Source: a virus
DNA: 24,824 nt
Direction: 5' to 3' (one strand)
Virus record (IMG/VR): IMGVR_UViG_3300021964_000498
Location: 1-24,824 of that record
The position numbers and the translations under genes were made by a program. Positions 16,192 to 22,491 of the stretch are shown one piece after another. Position 1 is the first letter of the stretch. Each line of letters opens with the position of its first letter. Below the pieces are notes generated by a model, which had not been told where the DNA came from, searched no databases, and saw only the letters and a program-made list of their open reading frames with translations.

Positions 16192-16314
16192 CTAATTAAA
16201 TATGTTACCGATTACTATAAGACCAATAAATGCACCAATTGTCAACACTAGGACTTTCTGACGTGGTGGTAGATCGTTGTAGATTCTAAGTAATCTTTCT
16301 ATTTGATATTTCAT
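16192..16314 (-). CDS. 40-aa single-span membrane peptide, candidate holin-like
   Basis: A small frame with ATG at 16314 and TAG at 16192-16194. The protein starts MKYQIERLLRIYNDLPPRQK, a positively charged N-terminal half, followed by one hydrophobic span (KVLVLTIGAFIGLIVIGNIF) that ends two residues before the C-terminus. The positive-inside rule predicts N-in, C-out. The start overlaps the end of the lipoprotein gene by 29 nt, so the two are probably co-translated; upstream bases are purine-rich (AAGAAAG) but not a strong Shine-Dalgarno. Small peptides of this form occur as holins, pinholins or lysis modulators in phages, and the neighbouring lipoprotein has spanin topology. It is also short enough to be a chance frame. 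Confidence 0.6.
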   Translation of the reverse strand: MKYQIERLLRIYNDLPPRQKVLVLTIGAFIGLIVIGNIFN

Positions 16315-16732
16315 CTTTTGCTTTCTTGTGTACGTATCTCGTATATATGATTGGTATGACATTCCACAAGACTACACCGATGAGGCACAGCTTTAGCAAG
16401 CCATAAATTTCGTTTAACATACCGTCAAAAAACCCGTTATCCATTGACGCATCTAGTTGATTATTAACGAGTTGCTTTATATCTCCTTCACTTAACGCCT
16501 TGACTTGTTCCGTTAAATGTTTGTTTTCTTCCATGTATTTGGCTGTTTCTCCCACACCCCAACCAAGTGCAGCACCACCAGCAGCGGTTCCCGGACCTCC
16601 TAAACTACCTACTGCTGCTCCACCCGTAGCTCCGAGAGCCGGATAAAATGATGCCTTGGAACAACCCGCAAAACTCCCCATAACCGATAAAAGGGAGAAA
16701 ACTAAAGCGAGTCGTCCAAGGCATCTGTTCAC
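16286..16732 (-). CDS. Lipoprotein with C-terminal transmembrane anchor, candidate unimolecular spanin
   Basis: A 148-aa protein with a GTG start at 16732. The N-terminus is a lipoprotein signal: basic MNRCLGR, hydrophobic LALVFSLLSVMGS, then lipobox FAGC with Cys24. A glycine-zipper-like stretch (residues 34-61), a helical charged region (62-105) and one hydrophobic span (about 111-131, GLLKLCLIGVVLWNVIPIIY) follow. The last 17 residues are positively charged (HKKAKDEISNRK), which suits a cytoplasmic tail. Outer-membrane lipid anchor plus inner-membrane C-terminal span is the topology of one-component spanins such as phage T1 gp11, which fuse the two membranes at lysis. The position between scaffold and capsid is unusual for a lysis gene. 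An alternative is a Gly-zipper envelope protein for superinfection exclusion. Confidence 0.8.
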   Translation of the reverse strand: MNRCLGRLALVFSLLSVMGSFAGCSKASFYPALGATGGAAVGSLGGPGTAAGGAALGWGVGETAKYMEENKHLTEQVKALSEGDIKQLVNNQLDASMDNGFFDGMLNEIYGLLKLCLIGVVLWNVIPIIYTRYVHKKAKDEISNRKIT

Positions 16733-16756
16733 CTTACTAATTATGAATGAAAGAAA

Positions 16757-17542
16757 TCATATATTACTCACAGCCAGTCGTCTGTCAATCTCTTGATGAT
16801 AAGCTTTGTCACCACTACGATAACGTGGGTCTGACTGTGCACGTGCTAATTCTTGCATACTCTTAAACGGCATGGTTGATGAACCACTAACCGCACCTTG
16901 CACTAAAGTTTTTGGACGACTGCCTGTAGCATTCTGATAACGAGCGTATAGTCCTTGTACTGCTAACTTCGCTTGTTGTACTGACCCAGACGTGACGGCT
17001 TCGTCAAACGCATCGACCTCTTCGGATGGTAAGTGTTCGTTTGCCCATTCAGCCATCTGATCGTAGTCACCACCTGCCACTCCTTTGATCTGGGCTTCTT
17101 CTGATTGTAATAAAGCTTGTTGACCAGCTGCGTAACTATCGACGAGATCACGTGGTAGTCCTACTTTTTCAAGCTTTTGATAAGTTTCATCAGACAGCTG
17201 ACCGTCATTTTGAAAGAACTCCTGACTAGCTTCCACAACAGCTTCGTTATAATTACCAGCTTCTGGCTTGTCGTTTTCATTCTCGGTCTCTTCGGTTTGT
17301 TGTGGTTCTTCTTCGGCTTGTTGCTCTTCGGCGGTTGGTTGTCCAAGTTTCTTCTCAAGCTCACTATAAGCGTTCGCCATGTCTTCCGCTGACTTGAACT
17401 TTTCAGGTAACCATTCAGGACGTTCTTCCGTCGATGCTTGTTGTTCTTCCGTAGTCTCAGCAACTTCGTCAGTCTGAGCTGCTTCGGGTTCGATCTCATT
17501 CGGTGCTTTCTCGTTAATCTCTACTCGGTGTAGTTCTGCCAT
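16757..17542 (-). CDS. Scaffolding protein (gp9-like)
   Basis: A 261-aa protein between portal and capsid, the position of the T7 scaffold gp9 (307 aa). The first 100 residues are extremely rich in E, Q, T and A (for example EPEAAQTDEVAETTEEQQAS), and the protein has the typical RPEWLPEKFKSAEDMANAYSE segment, also seen in other marine T7-like scaffolds. A conserved GGDYDQMAEWANEHLP helix and a C-terminal FKSMQELARAQSDPRYRSGD module follow; the C-terminus of such scaffolds binds the capsid protein. It would be lost from the mature head. A GAGGA lies about 11 nt before the ATG. Confidence 0.92.
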   Translation of the reverse strand: MAELHRVEINEKAPNEIEPEAAQTDEVAETTEEQQASTEERPEWLPEKFKSAEDMANAYSELEKKLGQPTAEEQQAEEEPQQTEETENENDKPEAGNYNEAVVEASQEFFQNDGQLSDETYQKLEKVGLPRDLVDSYAAGQQALLQSEEAQIKGVAGGDYDQMAEWANEHLPSEEVDAFDEAVTSGSVQQAKLAVQGLYARYQNATGSRPKTLVQGAVSGSSTMPFKSMQELARAQSDPRYRSGDKAYHQEIDRRLAVSNI

Positions 17543-17548
17543 AATTTA

Positions 17549-19111
17549 TTATTCCTCGGTAGGTTGTTCTTGTTGTGTTGCCATGTACTGCTCCTGTGCA
17601 GCATTGATAGCGGGTGCTACGGCAGGGCTTCCCAACTTCATCATCATCTCTTGTTGTTGTTGCATCTGCATAGCTTGTTGAATCTCTTCTTCCGTCTTGA
17701 TTAGTCCCTCAGTTTCTATACCAAGAGCAGTAGCACGACGCTTGAAGTAATCAGATACGTTAAGATATTGATTGACTGCTTGTGGTCCTACTACCTGATT
17801 AGCACCAGCAAGAAACATATCAAGACGATTAAGATCATTACCACGACCCAATGCTTCCACACCAGTAACGATGGTAGGTTTAACAATATCCTTGGGTAGC
17901 TTAGGTAGTCGTTTCTCTTTGGACATACGATCCATCAAACGAGTGACGATAGGCAGTTGCATCTCCTGAGCTAAGAGAGAGTAGAGACCACCGAGGGCAG
18001 CTTCAAGCTCTTGGCTTAACATCCGTATCTCCTCGGCAGTCACTCTCTCGGCATCTCTAACAACCCCCGATGTCAGTAGAAAGGCTTGGCTCAATCGATC
18101 TGTTATACCAGCCATTGTAGTCTGTGCTGTCCGTAGATCGTTGAACTTATTAAGTTGTAAGACGGAGACGTCTCCTTCGCTGCCTTGTACAATCGCACCG
18201 TTAGGAGCTTCAGCCAGTGTCCTTGCCCGTGTCGTTCCGTTAGGATTGACCATGAACAATACCTTAGCTGCTGCTGCACTGGCTTCTACGATTGATTTAG
18301 TTAACGACTCCAACGAGCGAATGTCTCCGATATACTCTTCAACAAATCCACGTCCGTAGTCTTCTCCATCTATTTGAGTGTAACGCAAGGGTAGCCACGG
18401 GGACTTTTCTAACGGATAACGTCCTACGCTTTCCTCGATCAGCATACCCTTTACGTCTTGATACACTTTAAATTCATCATCTTCACGCACGATAGCAGTG
18501 TACAAATCACACGTGTTTTCTTTCTCTTGTCTGTACACTTCTTCCCGTACCGACTCAGGTAACATCATAGGTGCTACTGTTTCTTTCACAGCTATGTGTG
18601 TAACGTTACCCATTGGATCACGCTTAACAACGTAACGATCCAACTTAAATGTTCTCATACCTCCTTCGTCCGGCAAGTATAACAAAGCGTTACCCGTGAT
18701 CAAAAGATTCTTGAGTGCTTGAAATATACCGTTCCTAAAGTTCTGTACTTCTACTTCCTGTGATACACTACGTTCCACATCAGCTAAAGCTTTCTCTAAG
18801 TCTGTACGTAGCTGCTCTGCACCCTCTTGCCCCAGTTCAGCTTTCGCTTTGTCTAACTCGTATCTATCTATAACAAGACGAAAGAACGGAGCGTTCGGTG
18901 GTAGTAAAGCTAACAATAACTTAGACGATAGATTCAGAACACCACGTGCTCCTATGCCTTGGTACGGTGTGTAGTATTTAGTGGCGTAGTTGTGCCCGTC
19001 AGGAGGCAGTACATAGGGTAGGGTTAACTCTGACGATTGACGTCCTCTGTCTAAAAACGACCACCGCTGGTTCTCTAACGAATGGTATAACCCTTGGGCT
19101 GTTTCGTGCAT
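17549..19111 (-). CDS. Portal protein (gp8-like head-tail connector)
   Basis: A 520-aa homologue of T7 gp8 (536 aa), the dodecameric portal through which DNA is packaged and ejected. Signatures are SLENQRWSFLDRGRQSSELT, LPYVLPPDGHNY, YQGIGARGVLNLSSKLLLAL, LPPNAPFFRL, LKNLLITGNALLYLPDEG, PLRYTQIDGEDYGRGFVEEY and LTSGVVRDAERVTAEEIRML. The C-terminus is Q/M/E-rich. It starts ATG at 19111, two bases after the stop of the 75-aa gene, and ends six bases before the scaffold ATG. Confidence 0.95.
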   Translation of the reverse strand: MHETAQGLYHSLENQRWSFLDRGRQSSELTLPYVLPPDGHNYATKYYTPYQGIGARGVLNLSSKLLLALLPPNAPFFRLVIDRYELDKAKAELGQEGAEQLRTDLEKALADVERSVSQEVEVQNFRNGIFQALKNLLITGNALLYLPDEGGMRTFKLDRYVVKRDPMGNVTHIAVKETVAPMMLPESVREEVYRQEKENTCDLYTAIVREDDEFKVYQDVKGMLIEESVGRYPLEKSPWLPLRYTQIDGEDYGRGFVEEYIGDIRSLESLTKSIVEASAAAAKVLFMVNPNGTTRARTLAEAPNGAIVQGSEGDVSVLQLNKFNDLRTAQTTMAGITDRLSQAFLLTSGVVRDAERVTAEEIRMLSQELEAALGGLYSLLAQEMQLPIVTRLMDRMSKEKRLPKLPKDIVKPTIVTGVEALGRGNDLNRLDMFLAGANQVVGPQAVNQYLNVSDYFKRRATALGIETEGLIKTEEEIQQAMQMQQQQEMMMKLGSPAVAPAINAAQEQYMATQQEQPTEE

Positions 19112-19113
19112 AC

Positions 19114-19341
19114 TTATGCTTCGGGATCGCTAGCCCACTCAGGACCACTTATTACATCAAGTATCTCAGCGTGGTTATACTCCGTCTTACCGAGTAGAAA
19201 GAATGGTTGTGTACCTTCGTACTTAACAATCGTCTTAGTGCCGTCTAAACTATAAATCAACGCATCAGCAGATGCCTCTAACACTTGATTGAAATCTACG
19301 CTTGGAACTTCCGATGCTTCTATAATTACATAATTTCTCAT
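19114..19341 (-). CDS. Hypothetical 75-aa protein before the portal gene
   Basis: A short acidic protein (MRNYVIIEASEVPSVDFNQV start, GPEWASDPEA end) with predicted beta-strand character and no membrane segment or signal. It lies tightly between the LamG-type protein and the portal, without gaps, so it is surely expressed with them. Small proteins of this size and position occur before the portal in many marine T7-like phages, but I do not recognise a function. Confidence 0.75.
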   Translation of the reverse strand: MRNYVIIEASEVPSVDFNQVLEASADALIYSLDGTKTIVKYEGTQPFFLLGKTEYNHAEILDVISGPEWASDPEA

Positions 19342-19349
19342 ATCTTTAA

Positions 19350-20528
19350 TTAGCTAGGGACATTAGTATCTGTGATTGAAGCACCTGATGCTGTTAAATT
19401 TTCGCTTCCTACTTGGTCCGTGATGGTAGAACCTGAAGCACTGTCGCCCATCCTCCACCAATGAGTAGTATTGTAGCTACCAGATAAATCATCAGGCACT
19501 CCGCTGTTATATATAGCTGACACATCGCTTGCAGAAAGCCCTTGTGAGTGGAAACTTATCTCATCCATTTGACCGTCAAAGAAATAACCTGTAGCATGAT
19601 AACCGAAGTTTCCAATATCAAGTGCAGTTGAGTTACTAATGCTACTTTTTTCAATACCATTAATATAGACTTTTTGTGTGCCACTTGTCCTTTCTACAAC
19701 GAGGTGATACCAATTATTTATTGAGTAGGCTGATGTTATATCAACTTGAGTACCCCAACTTTTTAGAGTAAGAGTACCATTACTGATGTATGCTCTCCCA
19801 GATGCCCCTTTGAATAAGAAATCTTGTGAAGTACTCTCTGGATAGAACCACATTGATACAGCTAAGTCATTCGTACCTAAAGTTATATATCTATTAGTTG
19901 CGGAAGTACCAAAATATAAGTGGTCATCTATACTATCAAAGTCTGCACTATATGTGTTAACGAACGGAGCAGTAGATGTGTCCCCTGTTACATAATAATT
20001 GTCAGTAGAGATAGGTACTAAATCAATAACTCCATACTGTCCGATAGTAGCCACTCCTAAGTTGTAGCCAGCTACAGTCGCCCCCGTTCCAGCTTGCAGT
20101 ACAACTCTGCCCGCTCCTTTTTGTACGATGGTGCAATTAAAACCACTACCCAAACTTTGAGGTACTGTGATGTAAGCATTGTTAGATTCATCTACGATTA
20201 CAACCTTACCGTTATCACTAGCTGTCAAAGTATATCCTAGAGGCGTGCCTGTGAATGTGGGAGTGGTTATTGCTTTTGCAGTCGAAGCGAAGTCTGTACT
20301 TGCTGATGTTGCTGCTGTGCCTAGACCTAAGTTAGTGCGAGCAGTAGCAGCGTCGTTGAGATCACTCAAGTTGTTTACTGCTTCTAGGTCTCCCTGCGGA
20401 GCCGCCGCCATTAAATTGGTAACAGTTAATTGTTTTGTTGTACTATCGGTATCATCAACGACAGCTAGGAAATCAGCTCCAGCTACTGTTGATAAAACTC
20501 CTAGGTCACTTATTTTTTTATTAGCCAT
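19350..20528 (-). CDS. Fibre-like protein with C-terminal LamG/concanavalin-type lectin domain
   Basis: A 392-aa protein. The N-terminal half is fibre-like: KKISDLGVLSTVAGADFLAV, then NLSDLNDAATARTNLGLGTA, a sequence common in tail fibres, and a TASDNGKVVIVDESNNAYI/ITVPQSLGSGF beta domain. From about residue 190 it has the pattern of a LamG-like jelly roll (PF13385 type): SADFDSIDDHLYFG, LAVSMWFYPESTSQDFLFKG, NNWYHLVVERTSGTQKVYIN, DGQMDEISFHSQGLSASDVS and a closing YNSGVPDDL/WWRMGD. Such domains bind sugars, often with calcium. Its gene sits before the portal, not with the tail fibres, which points to a head fibre or decoration, or to a separate adhesin. No Shine-Dalgarno precedes the ATG. 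Confidence 0.85.
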   Translation of the reverse strand: MANKKISDLGVLSTVAGADFLAVVDDTDSTTKQLTVTNLMAAAPQGDLEAVNNLSDLNDAATARTNLGLGTAATSASTDFASTAKAITTPTFTGTPLGYTLTASDNGKVVIVDESNNAYITVPQSLGSGFNCTIVQKGAGRVVLQAGTGATVAGYNLGVATIGQYGVIDLVPISTDNYYVTGDTSTAPFVNTYSADFDSIDDHLYFGTSATNRYITLGTNDLAVSMWFYPESTSQDFLFKGASGRAYISNGTLTLKSWGTQVDITSAYSINNWYHLVVERTSGTQKVYINGIEKSSISNSTALDIGNFGYHATGYFFDGQMDEISFHSQGLSASDVSAIYNSGVPDDLSGSYNTTHWWRMGDSASGSTITDQVGSENLTASGASITDTNVPS

Positions 20529-20533
20529 GAGTA

Positions 20534-20734
20534 TTAAGCGGGTTCAAATAATAATATTTCTTTGAGTTCAGTTGTCAATGGTTCACTTGCTTCTGTAAGG
20601 ATTGCTCCGTCTATGACTTCTTCTTGTGGTACGTCAAATCCGTAGAGCTTTTCAAAGGCAGGTCGTATGAAGTTGCCGGGCAACGGTGTTATGTTGCTAG
20701 GTTTCTCTATCGACGGTGTGAGAAGTAATGACAT
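20534..20734 (-). CDS. Hypothetical 66-aa protein
   Basis: A small acidic protein (MSLLLTPSIEKPSNITPLPG start) without membrane span, signal or recognisable domain. The sequence NFIRPAFEKLYGFDVPQEEV looks like a folded helical segment. It lies 5 nt before the LamG-type gene and 3 nt after the 105-aa gene, in one continuous set, and is probably co-expressed with them. A virion or fibre-assembly role is only a guess from its neighbours. Confidence 0.7.
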   Translation of the reverse strand: MSLLLTPSIEKPSNITPLPGNFIRPAFEKLYGFDVPQEEVIDGAILTEASEPLTTELKEILLFEPA

Positions 20735-20737
20735 TCT

Positions 20738-21055
20738 TTATAGAGAGTCAACTGTACCAGTAGAGAACACGCTGTGTGTACCGCTGGTGTAAGCTGTGAT
20801 GTTAGCTCTGATCTTTTCGTAGTGACCGTGGTCATCTCTGATCATTACATCTCCGTCAGTGGTTACGTCTTCAGAGTGGATCGTTCTCCATCCTCCTCCA
20901 ATGTACGCCTGAATGGCTATGGTTGCTGTACCGCTGACTGTAGTAGAGATTACAAATGTATATCCCTTAGTACGCTCAGACCCGAACGAACTACCCGCCC
21001 CTGCTGATGTAGCATCTGAGAGTAGTGTCTTTTTATCTAGTGTGCGAAGGCTCAT
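20738..21055 (-). CDS. Hypothetical 105-aa beta-rich protein, possible virion component
   Basis: The protein starts MSLRTLDKKTLLSDATSAGA and is rich in T, S, G, V and I with alternating hydrophobic residues (YTFVISTTVSGTATIAIQAY, IHSEDVTTDGDVMI, HSVFSTGTVDSL). This suggests a compact beta-sandwich, as in small head or tail decoration proteins, but I do not recognise a family with certainty. The ATG at 21055 has no Shine-Dalgarno and is preceded by the AAGTAATAATATAA leader word, also found before the gp17-like gene. Confidence 0.75.
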   Translation of the reverse strand: MSLRTLDKKTLLSDATSAGAGSSFGSERTKGYTFVISTTVSGTATIAIQAYIGGGWRTIHSEDVTTDGDVMIRDDHGHYEKIRANITAYTSGTHSVFSTGTVDSL

Positions 21056-21058
21056 GTG

Positions 21059-21072
21059 TTATATTATTACTT
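21059..21072 (-). promoter_or_regulatory. AT-rich leader motif AAGTAATAATATAA before the 105-aa gene
   Basis: Second exact copy of the 14-nt word at 2622-2635. It is 3 nt before the ATG, in place of a Shine-Dalgarno, in the short gap after the proline-rich 69-aa gene. An initiation role is inferred from the shared position. Confidence 0.4.
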
Positions 21073-21076
21073 TGTT

Positions 21077-21286
21077 TTATTGTGAAAGTTGTACGCCAGT
21101 CTGACCAGCTGCTCCACCCATTGAAACACTAGGACGACGAACAGTCAATTGTTGTGTGCCTCGACGCTTCTTAGGTTCCGCTCTCATAGCTCGTTGAGTA
21201 ACAGCACGTTCCGCAGTAGGTAGCGGAGGAGGAGGTGGTGCTGGTGGTGGTGGCGGTGCGGGTACGGATGGTGAGCTAAAGCACAT
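21077..21286 (-). CDS. Proline-rich 69-aa hypothetical protein
   Basis: The protein begins MCFSSPSVPAPPPPPAPPPP, a poly-proline stretch to about residue 22, followed by a basic region (AMRAEPKKRRGTQQLTVRRP) and a VSMGGAAGQTGVQLSQ tail. The proline run would form a stiff extended rod. Short proteins of this design are found near the portal in other marine podoviruses, as I recall, but no function is known to me. It is 2 nt after the 66-aa gene and has no good Shine-Dalgarno. Confidence 0.75.
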   Translation of the reverse strand: MCFSSPSVPAPPPPPAPPPPPLPTAERAVTQRAMRAEPKKRRGTQQLTVRRPSVSMGGAAGQTGVQLSQ

Positions 21287-21288
21287 GA

Positions 21289-21489
21289 CTATTGTTTGGT
21301 TACTATGTTATCTTGAAGTTGTTCGTCGTATATCTGTTGTAAATAATTAATTACACTACGTTGTCCTACTTTAAACCATACCAATCTATCGTCGTCTGTC
21401 AACAGCGGACATTTATCCGGGTACAGCTTGTCAAGCTTATCTATTAAATCTTTGCTAAGAGCGGGTAATACTATTTCTTCAGTTGTCAT
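21289..21489 (-). CDS. Hypothetical 66-aa protein following the methyltransferase gene
   Basis: The protein (start MTTEEIVLPALSKDLIDKLD, then LYPDKCPLLTDDDRLVWFKV and a GQRSVINYLQQIYDEQL helix) is acidic, soluble and without recognised domain. The ATG at 21489 overlaps the TGA of the MTase-like gene (ATGA), so the two are translationally coupled. It is the last gene of the DNA-metabolism block. Confidence 0.8.
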   Translation of the reverse strand: MTTEEIVLPALSKDLIDKLDKLYPDKCPLLTDDDRLVWFKVGQRSVINYLQQIYDEQLQDNIVTKQ

Positions 21490-22139
21490 ATAAGTTCTAG
21501 TTGTTTATTTTCCTGTTTACATCCTACTCCCCACTGTTCAGCCATAGCATCTGCTATACCTTGAAATGTTTTAGAGCGTAGCTTCTGTCTCTCTGCTTTG
21601 GTCTTAGCTTTAGCAAATGCTTCAGCGTACCAAGCCGGATGTTTCTTACCGCTCTTGAATGTAACAAACTCACCCTTACCCACAATCTTGGTAGGTTTTA
21701 ACTCAGGCAGGTTCTTTAACCATAGGCAGGTAGTCTTCTGTGCTTCGTTCCCAAACTGCCAAGGCTGTATGATCTGATCCGGCTTTCGTATCTCTGAAGA
21801 TATAACACTCACAGGATTTTCAACTGCTATCCGTTCAATCGGTGCATCCATAAGTAACCTGACAAAATCCAAGGCGTCTCTTCTGTTAGTCCACCGCTCT
21901 TCATTCCTGCTGCCGTCTTTGTTATATAACCATCTGTTACCGCTTACCGCTAGGTAGGTGCAGGGAGGATGAGCGATCATTAAGTCCCAATTGTCGTCGA
22001 GTATATCTGTAACGGAGCCTTGGTAATGTGGACCCTCTACATCTGTCGGTAATAAGTCACAAGACATTGCGTCGTGTCCTTTTTTAATGAAAGCATCTCT
22101 AACTGCTCCACTATATTCACACGCTATAAGTACTTTCAT
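21486..22139 (-). CDS. Cytosine-C5 methyltransferase-like protein (small, SAM-dependent)
   Basis: A 217-aa protein with key C5-MTase motifs: motif I-like VLIACEYSGAVRDAF (residues 3-17), an acidic CDLLP (27-31) for SAM ribose, motif IV PPC (58-60, with the candidate catalytic Cys60) and motif VI-like AVENP (105-109). A conserved QPWQFGNEAQKTTCLWLKNL block follows. The usual target-recognition domain and motif X are not evident, and the protein is much shorter than the typical 300-400 aa, so it may be a minimal phage MTase or may act on a mononucleotide or with a partner. It overlaps the diphosphohydrolase-like gene by 23 nt. Likely roles are DNA modification against host restriction or base modification. 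Confidence 0.85.
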   Translation of the reverse strand: MKVLIACEYSGAVRDAFIKKGHDAMSCDLLPTDVEGPHYQGSVTDILDDNWDLMIAHPPCTYLAVSGNRWLYNKDGSRNEERWTNRRDALDFVRLLMDAPIERIAVENPVSVISSEIRKPDQIIQPWQFGNEAQKTTCLWLKNLPELKPTKIVGKGEFVTFKSGKKHPAWYAEAFAKAKTKAERQKLRSKTFQGIADAMAEQWGVGCKQENKQLELI

Positions 22140-22491
22140 TCTCTATATCATCCAGTTCTATTGGTAAATTACCTTTGTTTATTTGATCCTTTGTCCACAA
22201 CCACGCTGACGCATTCCACAAGATCGCACCCGCATGATCCTCTGACGTGTCCCCGTCAGCCAACGCTAACAAGTGCCTGAACATACTGTCGTACAGTCGT
22301 GTTAACGGGAATCCTTTTCTCCAGTTGTTGTCTCCGTAAAGCTTTCCGCCATCTTCAAATCTTTTGGCGAGACTGCGTAAGGCGATTGGAGGAATAAGCG
22401 AGGGTCGTCCCCGTCCAATGTCCCCGTCACGTCTAGCACCTGTGGTGAAATCTTTAGTATATCCTTGGTTTGGTAGTTTCTCGGTGTCCAT
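22117..22491 (-). CDS. dATP/dGTP diphosphohydrolase-like protein (DUF5664 type)
   Basis: A 124-aa protein with the signatures of the dATP/dGTP diphosphohydrolase N-terminal/DUF5664 family: FTTGARRDGDIGRGRPSLIP, LAKRFEDGGKLYGDNNWRKG, SMFRHLLALADG and the metal-binding-type EDHAGAILWN (E84, D85, H86). In some phages such proteins shape the nucleotide pool, including in Z (diaminopurine) genome pathways; the role here is inferred. The family signature begins close to the ATG, so the start at 22491 is credible. There is no Shine-Dalgarno, and the first 190 nt lie inside the exonuclease frame. The preceding A7 run could allow -1 frameshifting from the exonuclease, giving a 366-aa fusion. Confidence 0.85.
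   Translation of the reverse strand: MDTEKLPNQGYTKDFTTGARRDGDIGRGRPSLIPPIALRSLAKRFEDGGKLYGDNNWRKGFPLTRLYDSMFRHLLALADGDTSEDHAGAILWNASAWLWTKDQINKGNLPIELDDIENESTYSV

Noticed and set aside
16165-16195. T7-type RNA polymerase promoter before the capsid gene
   Set aside because: Only a gapped similarity to the CGACTCACTATA core; the GGGAG start is missing and the same motif is not found in the other gaps of the window.
17161-17499. 112-codon lysine/arginine-rich frame inside the scaffold gene
   Set aside because: It is a frame shadow of the Glu/Gln-rich scaffold codons; there is no start signal or domain.
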